A stretch of DNA of 64,000 bases from assembly GCA_965224225.1 (NCBI GenBank), contig CBDCZF010000034.1:62001-126000 (forward strand). Direction: 5' to 3'. Within the stretch, counting starts at the first letter, position 1. Each line of letters begins with the position of its first letter. The stretch is from CAJQQK01 sp965224225 (GTDB lineage: Bacteria > Pseudomonadota > Alphaproteobacteria > Rhizobiales > Hyphomicrobiaceae). A model generated the notes under the pieces. It saw only the letters and a program-made list of their open reading frames with translations, ran no database searches and was not told where the DNA came from. This document shows positions 53,084-62,456 of the stretch, piece after piece. Position numbers and translations under genes: made by a program.

Positions 53084-55198
53084 ATGGTGTACAAGGGCGA
53101 AGATCTGGATCTGCGGATCCCGCACGGCGGTGGGCGTGGTGCTGCGGCATCGCCGTCGAACGCGTGGCTGTCGCGAGCGCTCGAGCAGGCTGATGAAAGC
53201 CAGCCGATCTGGGTCGATGATACGGTCCTCGCGCTCTGCAACCAGGCATTCGATCTGGCCGTCATCCTGGGCGCGGCCGAAGTCGGGCTCGAACACCTCG
53301 TGCACGCCATGACCCAGATCGAGGACACGTCGGATGTTCTCTATGCACATAACATCCATGTTTCTACATTAAGACGTGAAAGTACTGCCATTATTCTAGA
53401 GGAAGTTCCTGCGGGTAAAGCAGATGGCAAGAGTTCGCCGCTGAAATCTGCCGAGTTCGAGGAAGTTCTCCAACATGCCGCCGATCAGGCCTATGCGCGC
53501 CGATCGCCTGTCACAACCGAAGACATCCTGGAAGCGTTATTCGATATGAGCCGAGAAAACGCCAGCCGTAAGCTGCTTTCGCGCCACCGTACGGATTTCA
53601 ATATCCGTGATATGGGGAGCGCTGCACCGCGCCCTGATGAGGGCCGCCAAAAGGTCCGGGTCAGCGCCGGCAGCCACCATGTCGGCGAGACGCCGCGTTC
53701 CTCGACGGTGCCGCCAAGCGTCACCGACACGCTGCAGAACACCCGCATCGATGCGCTCGAACGCGCGATCCGCGAGTTGACCGACGACATTGCGCTCAAC
53801 CGCAAGACCTTCGGCACTCTGCTCGATGAAATCCGCGGCACCAACGGCAGCCAGCCGATCAGCTATCCGCAGCCGCTGCCACCCAATGGCGTCGACGATC
53901 CCAACGTCGAAGACACCCACGAGATCCTCTATCTCATGGGCCGCCTCGAACGCTCGATGGACACCAAGTTCACCGAACTGGCGCGCACCTGGACGGTGCT
54001 GGGCGATCGCCTGACGAGCCTCGAAAACCTGGTCGACGACCTCGACGGTCGCCCCCTCGGGGATGGCGGCACGGTCAGCGACGAACGCCTCGACCGTCTC
54101 GAAAACCTGCTCACATCCCTGCCGCAGCGCCTCTCCGAAATGGAACGGCGTATCCAGCACCATGCTTCCAGCCAGGCCAGGCCGATCGACACCGATCGCA
54201 TGGTTGCAAAGCTCGATGCGATCGAAAAACTAATTGCTGACAGCCCGGCCGGGCATTTCGAACTAGGCCCCGTCATGTCGGGACTGCGCGACATTGAGAA
54301 CAGCTTGCAGCATTTGGGCGGCCAGGTCCGTGAGATCGACACGCGTACCGGCGACTTGAATTTGGTTGCAGAGGGCATTGGCGATCGCCAGCAGCGTCTC
54401 GAAAACCAGTTCGAACGCCAGGAAGAGCGGTTCCACGAACTCACCACCGGAGTACGCGAAGAAATCGCCCAGATCGGTAATGCACTGCTTGGCCAGACAG
54501 ATGGCGGGGAGCGCATTCAGGCACTCGTCGAGAACAGCCTGCGAGGGGTGTCAGATACGTTCGAGCGCCAGAAGGACGCGATCTCGGCTTCCGTGACGTC
54601 AGCCGTCGCCGAACGCTTCGCGGGCCTTGCGAGCCTGATGCAAAACCGCCAGTCGGAGACCAGCGACAAGCTAGCCGGCATCCAGGAACGCATGGGCGAT
54701 CTCGAAATGCAGATCCGGACGCTCGCCGATCGTCCCGTGACCGTCAACGGCGCGGCCGTCGCCGACGACGGCTTTATCGGCGAGGCCGTCTCGAAGATCA
54801 TCTCGAACCAGCACACGCTGGCAACCTCGATCGACGACTGGCGGGGTGAGGCGCGCACCGACATCGCGGCGATCCGCTCGCGGCTCGATACCCTCGAACA
54901 GCAGCCGACCATTACGCCGCCGTCACTGCCGACGGACAAGATCGACGAAATCTCGCAGCGGATGGAGCGCATCCAGTCGACGCTGACCGAGCGCCAGGAC
55001 GGCTGGAGCCGGTTCAAGATCTGGCTTTACGGAACCAACGACTGGTACGGCGCGAGCTGGGGTGGCGCGGACGAGGAAGATCGCGGCTGGGGTATACCGC
55101 AGCGGCGTGTCGAGATGCCGGAACGCGAGGAACGGGTCGAAGAGACCTACGAGAACCGTGGGCAGCCCCAGCGCGACTACGAGACCTACCGCGCCTGA
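53084..55198 (+). CDS. Clp-N domain protein with long coiled coils, no ATPase
   Basis: A 704-residue protein of unknown role. Residues about 20-150 form a Clp N-terminal double repeat (ILGAAEVGLEHLVHAMTQIE, then DQAYARRSPVTTEDILEALF), the substrate- and adaptor-binding module of ClpA/ClpB. In place of AAA+ modules there is a disordered stretch and then a series of coiled-coil helices (about 220-660: RIDALERAIRELTDDIALNR, RQQRLENQFERQEERFHELT). The C-terminus is Trp/Arg-rich (LYGTNDWYGASW). No Walker motif and no membrane helix are present. A scaffold or adaptor role is inferred. It is complete and monocistronic. Confidence 0.85.
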   Translation: MVYKGEDLDLRIPHGGGRGAAASPSNAWLSRALEQADESQPIWVDDTVLALCNQAFDLAVILGAAEVGLEHLVHAMTQIEDTSDVLYAHNIHVSTLRRESTAIILEEVPAGKADGKSSPLKSAEFEEVLQHAADQAYARRSPVTTEDILEALFDMSRENASRKLLSRHRTDFNIRDMGSAAPRPDEGRQKVRVSAGSHHVGETPRSSTVPPSVTDTLQNTRIDALERAIRELTDDIALNRKTFGTLLDEIRGTNGSQPISYPQPLPPNGVDDPNVEDTHEILYLMGRLERSMDTKFTELARTWTVLGDRLTSLENLVDDLDGRPLGDGGTVSDERLDRLENLLTSLPQRLSEMERRIQHHASSQARPIDTDRMVAKLDAIEKLIADSPAGHFELGPVMSGLRDIENSLQHLGGQVREIDTRTGDLNLVAEGIGDRQQRLENQFERQEERFHELTTGVREEIAQIGNALLGQTDGGERIQALVENSLRGVSDTFERQKDAISASVTSAVAERFAGLASLMQNRQSETSDKLAGIQERMGDLEMQIRTLADRPVTVNGAAVADDGFIGEAVSKIISNQHTLATSIDDWRGEARTDIAAIRSRLDTLEQQPTITPPSLPTDKIDEISQRMERIQSTLTERQDGWSRFKIWLYGTNDWYGASWGGADEEDRGWGIPQRRVEMPEREERVEETYENRGQPQRDYETYRA

Positions 55199-55502
55199 CC
55201 AATTTCTAATCCCAGTCACATCGAAACCGGGTTCGTTTTGCAAGGTCGCAAACGCGACCCGGCACGAGTGCCGCCCCTGCGGAGGCTTAAGCGCAGGGAG
55301 GAATAGCCGTGAGCAAGAAAATGCTGAGGCGAAGAGCACTTTATGCGGCACGCTTTTAGAGCGTTTCCGGTTTAGCCGGAATCGCCCCGAGGGAGCGCAG
55401 GCGACCCGCCGCATTGCGGCGCCCCTCGGAGGCCGGCCGTTAGGCCGAATAGCCGTGAGAGAAAAGACAGATAGATCCATTTCCACATAAGTCGGAAATG
55501 AT
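55199..55502. repeat. Intergenic region with an imperfect ~50-bp direct duplication
   Basis: Two related blocks of about 50 bp share GCCCCTNCGGAGG, then an A/G-rich gap, and GAATAGCCGTGAG (55301-55313 and 55447-55459, 146 bp apart). Between them is GTTTCCGGTTTAGCCGGAA, a small hairpin of the sort seen in alphaproteobacterial interspersed repeats. No gene is supported here. Confidence 0.65.
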
Positions 55503-56480
55503 CTAGCGCGGTGCGGCGGCCCGCTTCAAACGGTCGTTGATGGCCCGGCCGAGGCCGCGGTCGGGGATCGGCATCACCGCGATCGCGCCGGCCTCCGACC
55601 GATCCAGCTCCCGCAACGCTGCGAACAGATTGGCGGCCGCCTCGATCAAATCGCCTGACGGGCTGATGTTGATCAGAGGTCCGGCATGGTTCGGCACGTT
55701 GGCGCCGAATGCCAGCAGCGCCTGATCGGCTGCCGGCTGGCTGACGTTCACGATAACCGTTTTGCGGGGCGCATAGTGGCTTTCAAGCTGGCCCGGCGAC
55801 GAGCGCGCATCACCGCCTGAGCCCACCTCCGGCAAAACCATTTCAAGCGCCACTCCCGTGACATCCTCGATCGCCTCGCTCGGCACAGCGCCCGGCCTGA
55901 GCAGGCGGACGGCACCACTGCGAACATCGACAATCGTCGACTCGATCCCAAATGCGGTCGGCCCGTCATCGAGAATGATCGACGGCTTGGGGCCGGTGAC
56001 AGGCTCGAAGTCCGCAACGACATGCTCGGCGGTGGTCGCACTGACGTGGCCGGACCGGTTGGCAGACGGGGCGGCCAGCGGACGGTCCGTGGCCTTGATC
56101 AGCCTGACCGCCACCGGGTGTGAGGGCACGCGGATCGCCACACTTGTCAGACCGGCAGAAACCAGATCCGACAAACCGCTGCCCACCCTTTGCTCGAGCA
56201 CCATGGTCAGGCTGCCCGGCCAGAACGCCCGGGCCAGCATTTCGCCAAGCGGCGGCAAGTCGGCAAGCCGTCTTGCAGCAGCCTGATCGGCGACATGGAC
56301 GATCAGCGGATTGAACCTCGGCCGGCCCTTCGCGGCAAAGATCCGCGCGACCGCCTCTCCGTTCAGCGCATCGGCACCGAGGCCGTAGACGGTCTCGGTC
56401 GGAAACGCGACCAACTCGCCCGCTCTGAGCGCCTCGGCGGCGCTTTCGATGTGCTGGTCAGTGGCTCTCAGAACGCGCAT
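55503..56480 (-). CDS. tsaC: Threonylcarbamoyl-AMP synthase (Sua5/TsaC type)
   Basis: Makes L-threonylcarbamoyladenylate from Thr, bicarbonate and ATP for the t6A base of ANN-reading tRNAs. The N-terminal YrdC domain has ELVAFPTETVYGLGADALNG, AAKGRPRFNPLIVHV and LAAPSANRSGHVSATTAEHV. The C-terminal Sua5 domain (about 215-325) makes this the long, two-domain form. The start at 56480 was chosen because homology begins RVLRATDQHIESAAEALRAG; a further ATG exists 16 codons upstream and neither has a strong ribosome-binding site. It is divergent from the acyl-CoA dehydrogenase gene. Confidence 0.93.
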   Translation of the reverse strand: MRVLRATDQHIESAAEALRAGELVAFPTETVYGLGADALNGEAVARIFAAKGRPRFNPLIVHVADQAAARRLADLPPLGEMLARAFWPGSLTMVLEQRVGSGLSDLVSAGLTSVAIRVPSHPVAVRLIKATDRPLAAPSANRSGHVSATTAEHVVADFEPVTGPKPSIILDDGPTAFGIESTIVDVRSGAVRLLRPGAVPSEAIEDVTGVALEMVLPEVGSGGDARSSPGQLESHYAPRKTVIVNVSQPAADQALLAFGANVPNHAGPLINISPSGDLIEAAANLFAALRELDRSEAGAIAVMPIPDRGLGRAINDRLKRAAAPR

Positions 56481-56585
56481 CTGCAGTGTCGAAATGGCCG
56501 TTGAGCGGGCAATCGTGTTGCATGACATACGCGCACCAAATCAGTATGGTCGCGGACGAACGACGCAAACCGACCGAGGCCGCGC

Positions 56586-58367
56586 ATGACTTACCAAGCT
56601 CCAGTAGAAGACATTTTGTTTGCGCTCAAGTCCGCCGCCGATCTGCCCGACCTGATGCAGCGCGGCATTTATGACGGGCTCGATGAAGGTACACTGCGCG
56701 CGATCGTCGAAGAGGCCGGCAAATTCGGCACCGATATCCTCGATCCGCTCAACCAGAAGGGCGATCAGACCGGCTCACGCCTCGAGGATGGCCGGGTGAT
56801 CACGCCCGAAGGCTGGCGCGACGCCTACCGCCAATATTGCGAGGCCGGCTGGAACGCGCTGACCGGCCCCGAAGCGCATGGCGGCCAGGATCTGCCTGAA
56901 ATCGTCGCTTCGGCAACGTCTGAAATTTGGAATGCATCCAACCTGTCGTTCGGGCTTTGTCCGCTGCTGACCATGGGCGCCATCGCCGCCCTCAAGGCGC
57001 ACGGCTCGAAAGACCTGATCGAAACCTATTTGCCGAAAATGGTCTCCGGCGAATGGTCGGGCACCATGAACCTGACGGAGCCGCATGCCGGCTCCGACCT
57101 CGGCTTTCTGCGCACGCGTGCCGAACGCCAGGATGACGGCACCTACCGCCTTTTCGGCACCAAGATCTTCATCACCTATGGCGATCACGATCTGACCGAG
57201 AACATCGTGCATATGGTGCTCGCCCGCCTGCCCGATGCGCCCGAAGGCACGCGCGGCATTTCGCTGTTCCTGGTGCCGAAATTCCTTGTCAATGACGACG
57301 GCTCACTCGGTGAGCGCAACGATGTCGTCACAGCCGGCGTCGAACACAAGCTCGGCATTCATGCGAGCCCGACCTGCACCCTCAAGTACGGCGAGAACGG
57401 TGGCGCCATCGGTTATCTGGTCGGAGAAGAAAACCGCGGCCTCAACGTCATGTTCATCATGATGAACGCAGCACGTCTCGGCGTCGGTCTGCAAGGCGTG
57501 GCGCTCGCCGAACGCGCGACCCAGCGCGCAATCGCCTATGCCAGCGAGCGCACCCAGGGCCGGGGTCCGAGTGCCAAGCGCGGCGAGATGAGCCCGATCA
57601 TCGAGCACGCCGACATCCGACGAACGATCATGACCATGAAGTCGATGACCCAGGCAGCCCGCACCATCTGCCTGGTCACCGCCCGCGAACTCGATATCGC
57701 AGAACGCGCCGACGACAAGGCAGTGCGCCAGATGGGTGCCATGCGCGCCGCCCTGCTGACCCCGGTCGCCAAGGCATTCTCGACCGACGTCGGTGTCGAG
57801 GTTGCTTCGATGGGCATTCAGGTGCACGGCGGCATGGGCTTCATGGAAGAGACGGGTGCCGCCCAGTACTATCGCGATGCCCGCATCCTGCCGATCTATG
57901 AAGGCACCAACGGCATCCAGGCGATCGACCTCGTGACCCGTAAATTGCCGCTCGGCGACGGCGAATTGGTCCGGGCCTATATAGCGGAACTGCGCCAGAC
58001 AGTTGACGATGTCCAAGCCTCCAACCAGCCAGCGTTCGGCAAGATGCCCGACCGGCTCGGCGAGGGCCTCGACGCCCTCGCGGAGGCCTCGGCCTGGATG
58101 CTCACCCAGATCCAGGACAACCCCGAGGCGGCGCTTGCCGGCGCAACGCCCTATCTGCGCCTCTTCGGCCTCGCAGCCGGCGGCGTCTATCTTGCCAAGG
58201 GCGCATTGGCAGCGACACGCGAAAACGGCAGCGTTGCCAACGGTTACGCCGAGCTTGCCCGCTTCTTCGCCGAAACCCAGGTCCCATTGGCTGGCGGTCT
58301 CGCGCTCTCGGTCACGGCCGGCGCCGACAGTCTGCTCGCCGTACCCGTCGACCGCCTGTCAGCCTAA
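56586..58367 (+). CDS. Acyl-CoA dehydrogenase (long, C-terminally extended type)
   Basis: A 593-residue FAD enzyme for the first step of beta-oxidation. It carries MNLTEPHAGSDLGFLRTRAE for FAD/substrate binding, GIHASPTCTLKYGENGGAIG, and the catalytic Glu in YEGTNGIQAIDLV with GMGFMEETGAAQYYRDARIL. The size and C-terminal helical extension (YLRLFGLAAGGVYLAKGA) match the FadE-like group using medium or aromatic acyl-CoAs. The enoyl-CoA hydratase gene follows by 32 bp, so the two form a beta-oxidation pair. The frame is intact. Confidence 0.93.
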   Translation: MTYQAPVEDILFALKSAADLPDLMQRGIYDGLDEGTLRAIVEEAGKFGTDILDPLNQKGDQTGSRLEDGRVITPEGWRDAYRQYCEAGWNALTGPEAHGGQDLPEIVASATSEIWNASNLSFGLCPLLTMGAIAALKAHGSKDLIETYLPKMVSGEWSGTMNLTEPHAGSDLGFLRTRAERQDDGTYRLFGTKIFITYGDHDLTENIVHMVLARLPDAPEGTRGISLFLVPKFLVNDDGSLGERNDVVTAGVEHKLGIHASPTCTLKYGENGGAIGYLVGEENRGLNVMFIMMNAARLGVGLQGVALAERATQRAIAYASERTQGRGPSAKRGEMSPIIEHADIRRTIMTMKSMTQAARTICLVTARELDIAERADDKAVRQMGAMRAALLTPVAKAFSTDVGVEVASMGIQVHGGMGFMEETGAAQYYRDARILPIYEGTNGIQAIDLVTRKLPLGDGELVRAYIAELRQTVDDVQASNQPAFGKMPDRLGEGLDALAEASAWMLTQIQDNPEAALAGATPYLRLFGLAAGGVYLAKGALAATRENGSVANGYAELARFFAETQVPLAGGLALSVTAGADSLLAVPVDRLSA

Positions 58368-58399
58368 ACCTGCCTGCTAACAGAGGAACGATACCAGCA

Positions 58400-59180
58400 A
58401 TGGGTCCCACCAACGAGTTTATCGAGGTAACTTCAGGCGCAGGCGTTCAGACCATTCGCATCAAGCGGCCGGAAAAGAAAAACGCGCTGCTCCTCGACAT
58501 GTACGCGGCAATGCTCGACGCCCTGGTCACCGGCGATGCTGCCGATGATGTCAGCGCCCATGTCATCACGGGCTCGGACGGTGTCCTTCACCGCCGGCAA
58601 CGACATCACGGACTTCATGGCGAGCAGCGAACAGGGCGGCGACTTTCACGCAAGGCCCGTGCACCAGTTCATCGCCTATCTGCCGGTCGTCAAGAAGCCG
58701 TTGATTGCAGCGGTCGACGGCCTTGCAGTTGGCGTCGGCACGACGCTGCTTCTGCATTGCGATCTCGTTTACGCAACGCCGGCTGCCAGACTGATGACAC
58801 CCTTCGTCGATCTCGGCCTGTTGCCGGAAGCCGGCTCCAGCCTGCTGGCCCCTCGCCGCATGGGACACGTGCGCGCCTTCGAGATGCTGGTACTCGGCGA
58901 GGCATTCGATGCCAAGCGCGCGCTCGATGCGGGCCTGATCAACGCGATCGTCGAGCCTGCTGCCCTGGAAGAAACGGCCAACAACGCAGCCCTGCGCCTA
59001 GCCGCCAAGCCACCGGCCGCCCTCAAGCTCGCGCGCGATCTGCTGCGCGGCGATCCGGCCGCCGTTGTCGGGCGGCTCGATCACGAATCCGGGCTGTTTG
59101 CCGAACGCCTGCATTCGCCGGAGGCACGGGAGGCGTTTCAGGCGTTCGTTGAAAAGCGGCCCGCCAATTTCAAGCGTTAA
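58400..59180 (+). pseudogene. Enoyl-CoA hydratase, one frameshift
   Basis: A crotonase-family gene of about 259 codons broken once. The first frame reads GVQTIRIKRPEKKNALLLDM up to VITGSDGV; the rest is in the next frame from FTAGNDITDFMASSEQ through VDGLAVGVGTTLLLHCDLVY to FQAFVEKRPANFKR. Deleting one C in GTGTCCTTCACC near 58586 gives the standard VFTAGNDI motif and a normal-length hydratase/isomerase. Nothing else is damaged. It is probably co-transcribed with the preceding acyl-CoA dehydrogenase and would act on its product. Confidence 0.85.
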
Positions 59181-59243
59181 CGCTCAGGCAGCGATCGACC
59201 GCTGCGCCCTGCATTCGGCCAACTTGGCTCCTATATCAGGGGT

Positions 59244-60673
59244 ATGTGGCACCGAACTGTCCGGATTTTTGTCCGCCATGCGCTGGCGGCCATGCTCGTC
59301 GCCATCTGCGCCGCGCAAGTGCCGGCGCGCGCATCTGATGAATTCGACAATGCCATCGGCCAGATCTCAGCACAGAAGGTAATCCGTCCGCCGTCGTGCT
59401 GGCCGCGACCGTGACGGCGAAGGCCACTGGTCGTTTGCCAACCAGGCCGGCCAGCGCTTTACGGCGGCAAAGCCTGACGAGATGGCCCGCGTCTATAAAA
59501 TGCTGGCGCCCGACATCAAGGGCCCGCCATCTCCGGCAGTCATCCACGTGACGCTTTCGAGCGTGACCCAGCATCCGCAGCACCTCACGACTCTGCCACC
59601 CAATGCCCGCCTGCATGTTGCTGTTGGCAATCGAAGCTTTCCATTGCGCCAGGTCGGTCAGGCCAAGCAAAGCGCGTGGTTTCGCAGAAGTGCGGCCAAT
59701 GTCTTCGTGCGCGTCGACGAACGTGACGCATTCGCCGAAGCACTCTGGGCAACTCGGCCGACCACTCGACAGAGCGCCTCTCAGGGTGCTGGCGCTTGAT
59801 CCCGGCGGGCCATCGGCCCTCGCACCAAGACCGGCCCCAGACCGTGAAAGCGGCCAGATCCAGGTCGACCGCATCGATCCGGCCCACCTCAACACCGCCA
59901 TTCGTACCTTGCACGGCCAATGGGCCGTCCTGACAAGCCGCACCGATCGACAGGGCGGACTTGTCTACCGGCGCTCCTCTGGCGGCGAAGAACGCCTCAA
60001 CCTGAAAGCACTGCGCCGGAGCGCGGCTGACGCCGACGTCAACCTGATCGTGCTCAGCGCCACCGCACCGCGCCAGCCGGGAGCGCGCAACTGGCTGTGG
60101 CTCGCCGTCGAGGTCGATGGTCTTGCCGCTGCCCGCAAAGCCGAGACATTCGGCGAGTTCCTGCAGGGTCTCGCCGCAGCCCAGGGCCGCTGTTCATCGA
60201 TGTGGCGAGCCGCGAGGCCAGCCGCACGTCGGCTCACCATCAAGGCCTTGCCGGCTTCCGAACCTGACCTCTTCAACGCCATGCTGGCGGAGCTTGCTTC
60301 CGAAGTTACCGGCACCGTCGTCCCGCACGCGCTGGAAGCCGATCTCATCGCCCGTCCGCGCGCCCTCGAGCTTGGCCAGCGCCTATTGCCAGGTGTGCCC
60401 TCAAGCGTGCAATTTGGATTTGCCGGCCTCCTGGCTCTCGGCCTCATCTGCCTGCCGATCGCCCTTTCATGGTGGCGCGAAATCTGGCCGCCGGAAGAGC
60501 GCGCTGTCTACCCCTCGGCGTTCGGCTATCGTACGGCCCAGTTCGTAACGCTGGTCTTCTTCTTTGCCGTATTCGTGCCGATTGCCGCCATCCCTGCCCT
60601 ACTATGGGGCCTCATGCGCGCGGCGATGACAGGTGTCGGCAGGGTCACACGGGCTGACACGAAGCCTACGTAA
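59244..60673 (+). pseudogene. Secreted, membrane-anchored protein of unknown function, several frame breaks
   Basis: I do not recognise this family. An ATG after CAGGGG starts a signal peptide (VRHALAAMLVAICAAQVPARA). The body continues in other frames: GEGHWSFANQAGQRFTAAKP, MARVYKMLAPDIKGPPSPAV and SAANVFVRVDERDAFAEALW, then from about 59755 a long frame (VLALDPGGPSALAPRPAPDR) with ESGQIQVDRIDPAHLNTAIR and two C-terminal helices (FGFAGLLALGLICLPIALSW; TAQFVTLVFFFAVFVPIAAI). A short out-of-frame patch around 60190-60235 hides LFIDVASREASRTSA. About five one-base edits would give a protein of about 475 residues, exposed in the periplasm and anchored at its C-terminus. Confidence 0.7.
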
Positions 60674-60678
60674 CCGTT

Positions 60679-61368
60679 TCAGACCAGCTCTTTGCGCGCC
60701 ACCGGCCTACCGTCTTCGATAGTCGCTGCTACGGCAAAATCGAACCGGTCGATATCCAAGCGCGACGTCGGGATCTTTGGGATTAAGATGAGGCTTGTCG
60801 GGGTCGGCGAAGTCAGCCATCCGAGCACTGGCGATGATGAGATCGCGAACAGCTTCAGCGTTGCCGTCCCGGCCTTCGAGCAGATTTCGCAGATGAATGG
60901 CGCAAAGTTCGTCTTCGGCAGTCCGCACCTCGCCCTCGCCCGTCGCAACCAGCGTAACGTCATCGATCGAATGGCGCGCAACCGCCTGAGCAGTCGCCCG
61001 GGCAATGACAAGCGAGCCGCAATAAAGCCGTTGCGCGCCAGTGGCGGCAACAATGCCCTGGGTACCGGCACCAGTGCGCTGGATGATTGTGCGTCCCGCG
61101 ACGTCTGCCTGCAACAGCTCGAATGGTGAATTGCCATAGTCGAACCCGTCAGGCCGCCGCCCGCGCATTTCACCCATGCAGAGCTGCCCGACACCTGCCT
61201 CTCTGAGCTCGAGTGCTTCGTCGACCCCTGAGACCATCACGATAGCTTCGGCCACCACGCGAAAAAGCCACAGCGGCACACGTAAAAGCACGGAACACGT
61301 CGATGATCACGACGACACCGGGACGCCCGCCGCGCGCCTTCCAGCAAGCTCTCGATGCGCAGGTTCAT
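60679..61368 (-). pseudogene. 2-phosphosulfolactate phosphatase (ComB) family, frame-disrupted
   Basis: ComB-type phosphatases remove phosphate from 2-phosphosulfolactate; bacterial members often have unknown substrates. From an ATG (NLRIESLLEGA) the frame changes to VVVIIDVFRAFTCAAVAFSR, then to AEAIVMVSGVDEALELREAG, GEMRGRRPDGFDYGNSPFEL and IIQRTGAGTQGIVAATGAQR (all family motifs), and finally near 60790 to a terminal piece SRLDIDRFDFAVAATIEDGR. At least three single-base edits restore a protein of about 230 residues. It converges on the preceding disrupted gene, leaving only 5 bp between stops. Confidence 0.8.
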
Positions 61369-61384
61369 TCGTTCGATCCAATAG

Positions 61385-62362
61385 TCATCGAAACCATTTG
61401 AAGACCATGTCGGGCGAACTGGTGTTATGGCGCGAAGGCGTCGTGCGGCCGGCCCACAGCTCGAGGGCTTCACCACCGCCAAACGACATGATCGGATCCT
61501 CCTGCCAGCCCTTTGCACCCTTGCTGCGCCGCGCGACAGAGGACACATCGTTGTTCGTCGACGCCACATACATCGAGCGCAGCGCTGCGAACGGGTAGGC
61601 TGAAAGTGGCCCACTGTTGAAAGTCACGTCGAGAGCCAGGCGATCCGTGCTGGCCTCACGGATCCGAACCTGGGCACTGCCGCCAAGCTTGAAGGAGATG
61701 TCAAAGCCTTCGAGATCCGGCAGATAAGTAACTTTTGTCAGTTGGACCAGCGGTCGGCCGGCCTTCTCGACGGGACCGATCAGGAACGAACTGCCGAATG
61801 CGGTCAGATCCCGGCCTCGTGGTGCGATCGGCCGCGCGCGCCAGTAGCCGTCCTGGGGATAGAGCACAACGATCTCTTCGCCGCCGTTCGGGCGCACGCG
61901 CCAGAGCTGGAGCAAATGCAAACCTGTTGCAACCTTGTCGCCGACGTGCACGGTTGCCGTCGCCTCGCGCCAGAAATTTGGGAAACGTAAACCGACCAGC
62001 CAGCGGTCGACGGTTTCATACAAGGTGACGCGCTCGGGGGGAGGAGGCGATGTCTTGGCCTTGGTGGGCACCTCAGAATTGGCAGTCACAGGGCCGAAGT
62101 CACACGCCGTCCAGTCAGCCTGCCAGTTGTCGTCTCGAAGCGAACCGAGATAGGCCGGGTGCCGGGCCTCGATGCGGAACCGGCGCACGGCTTTGCTCGA
62201 GAATATCAGCGTGACGTTGTCTTCCTCGGCACACAGCACCGGCCGGGAGAGATTGTCGACGCGCACCGATAGTTCGTTTGCCGGCGCGCTATCGGCCCCC
62301 GTTGCCGGGCCGGCAATCACCAACGAAATGGCGGCCAAGCCGACAATCCTTTTCAGCCGCAT
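61385..62362 (-). CDS. Secreted protein of unknown function
   Basis: A 325-residue protein with a clear signal peptide (MRLKRIVGLAAISLVIAGPA, cleaved near ATGADS). The mature part seems beta-rich: ELSVRVDNLSRPVLCAEEDN, VTLIFSSKAVRRFRIEARHP, then a Pro-rich patch (TSPPPPERVTLYE) and TATVHVGDKVATGLHLLQLW. Two Cys are present (LCAEED, TACDFG) and might pair. No enzyme motif is visible. It lies 94 bp downstream of opgH on the same strand and ends 16 bp from the comB-like start, suggesting one transcript and a role in the envelope, possibly with glucan synthesis. Frame intact. Confidence 0.75.
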   Translation of the reverse strand: MRLKRIVGLAAISLVIAGPATGADSAPANELSVRVDNLSRPVLCAEEDNVTLIFSSKAVRRFRIEARHPAYLGSLRDDNWQADWTACDFGPVTANSEVPTKAKTSPPPPERVTLYETVDRWLVGLRFPNFWREATATVHVGDKVATGLHLLQLWRVRPNGGEEIVVLYPQDGYWRARPIAPRGRDLTAFGSSFLIGPVEKAGRPLVQLTKVTYLPDLEGFDISFKLGGSAQVRIREASTDRLALDVTFNSGPLSAYPFAALRSMYVASTNNDVSSVARRSKGAKGWQEDPIMSFGGGEALELWAGRTTPSRHNTSSPDMVFKWFR

Positions 62363-62456
62363 GCCAGAAACCTCCGAATGAGCAACGCCGAAGCAAGCTT
62401 AAGCGATTCGCATACACAGTCCTGCCGGATGCGTACAAGGTGAATTTACGGTGTCT

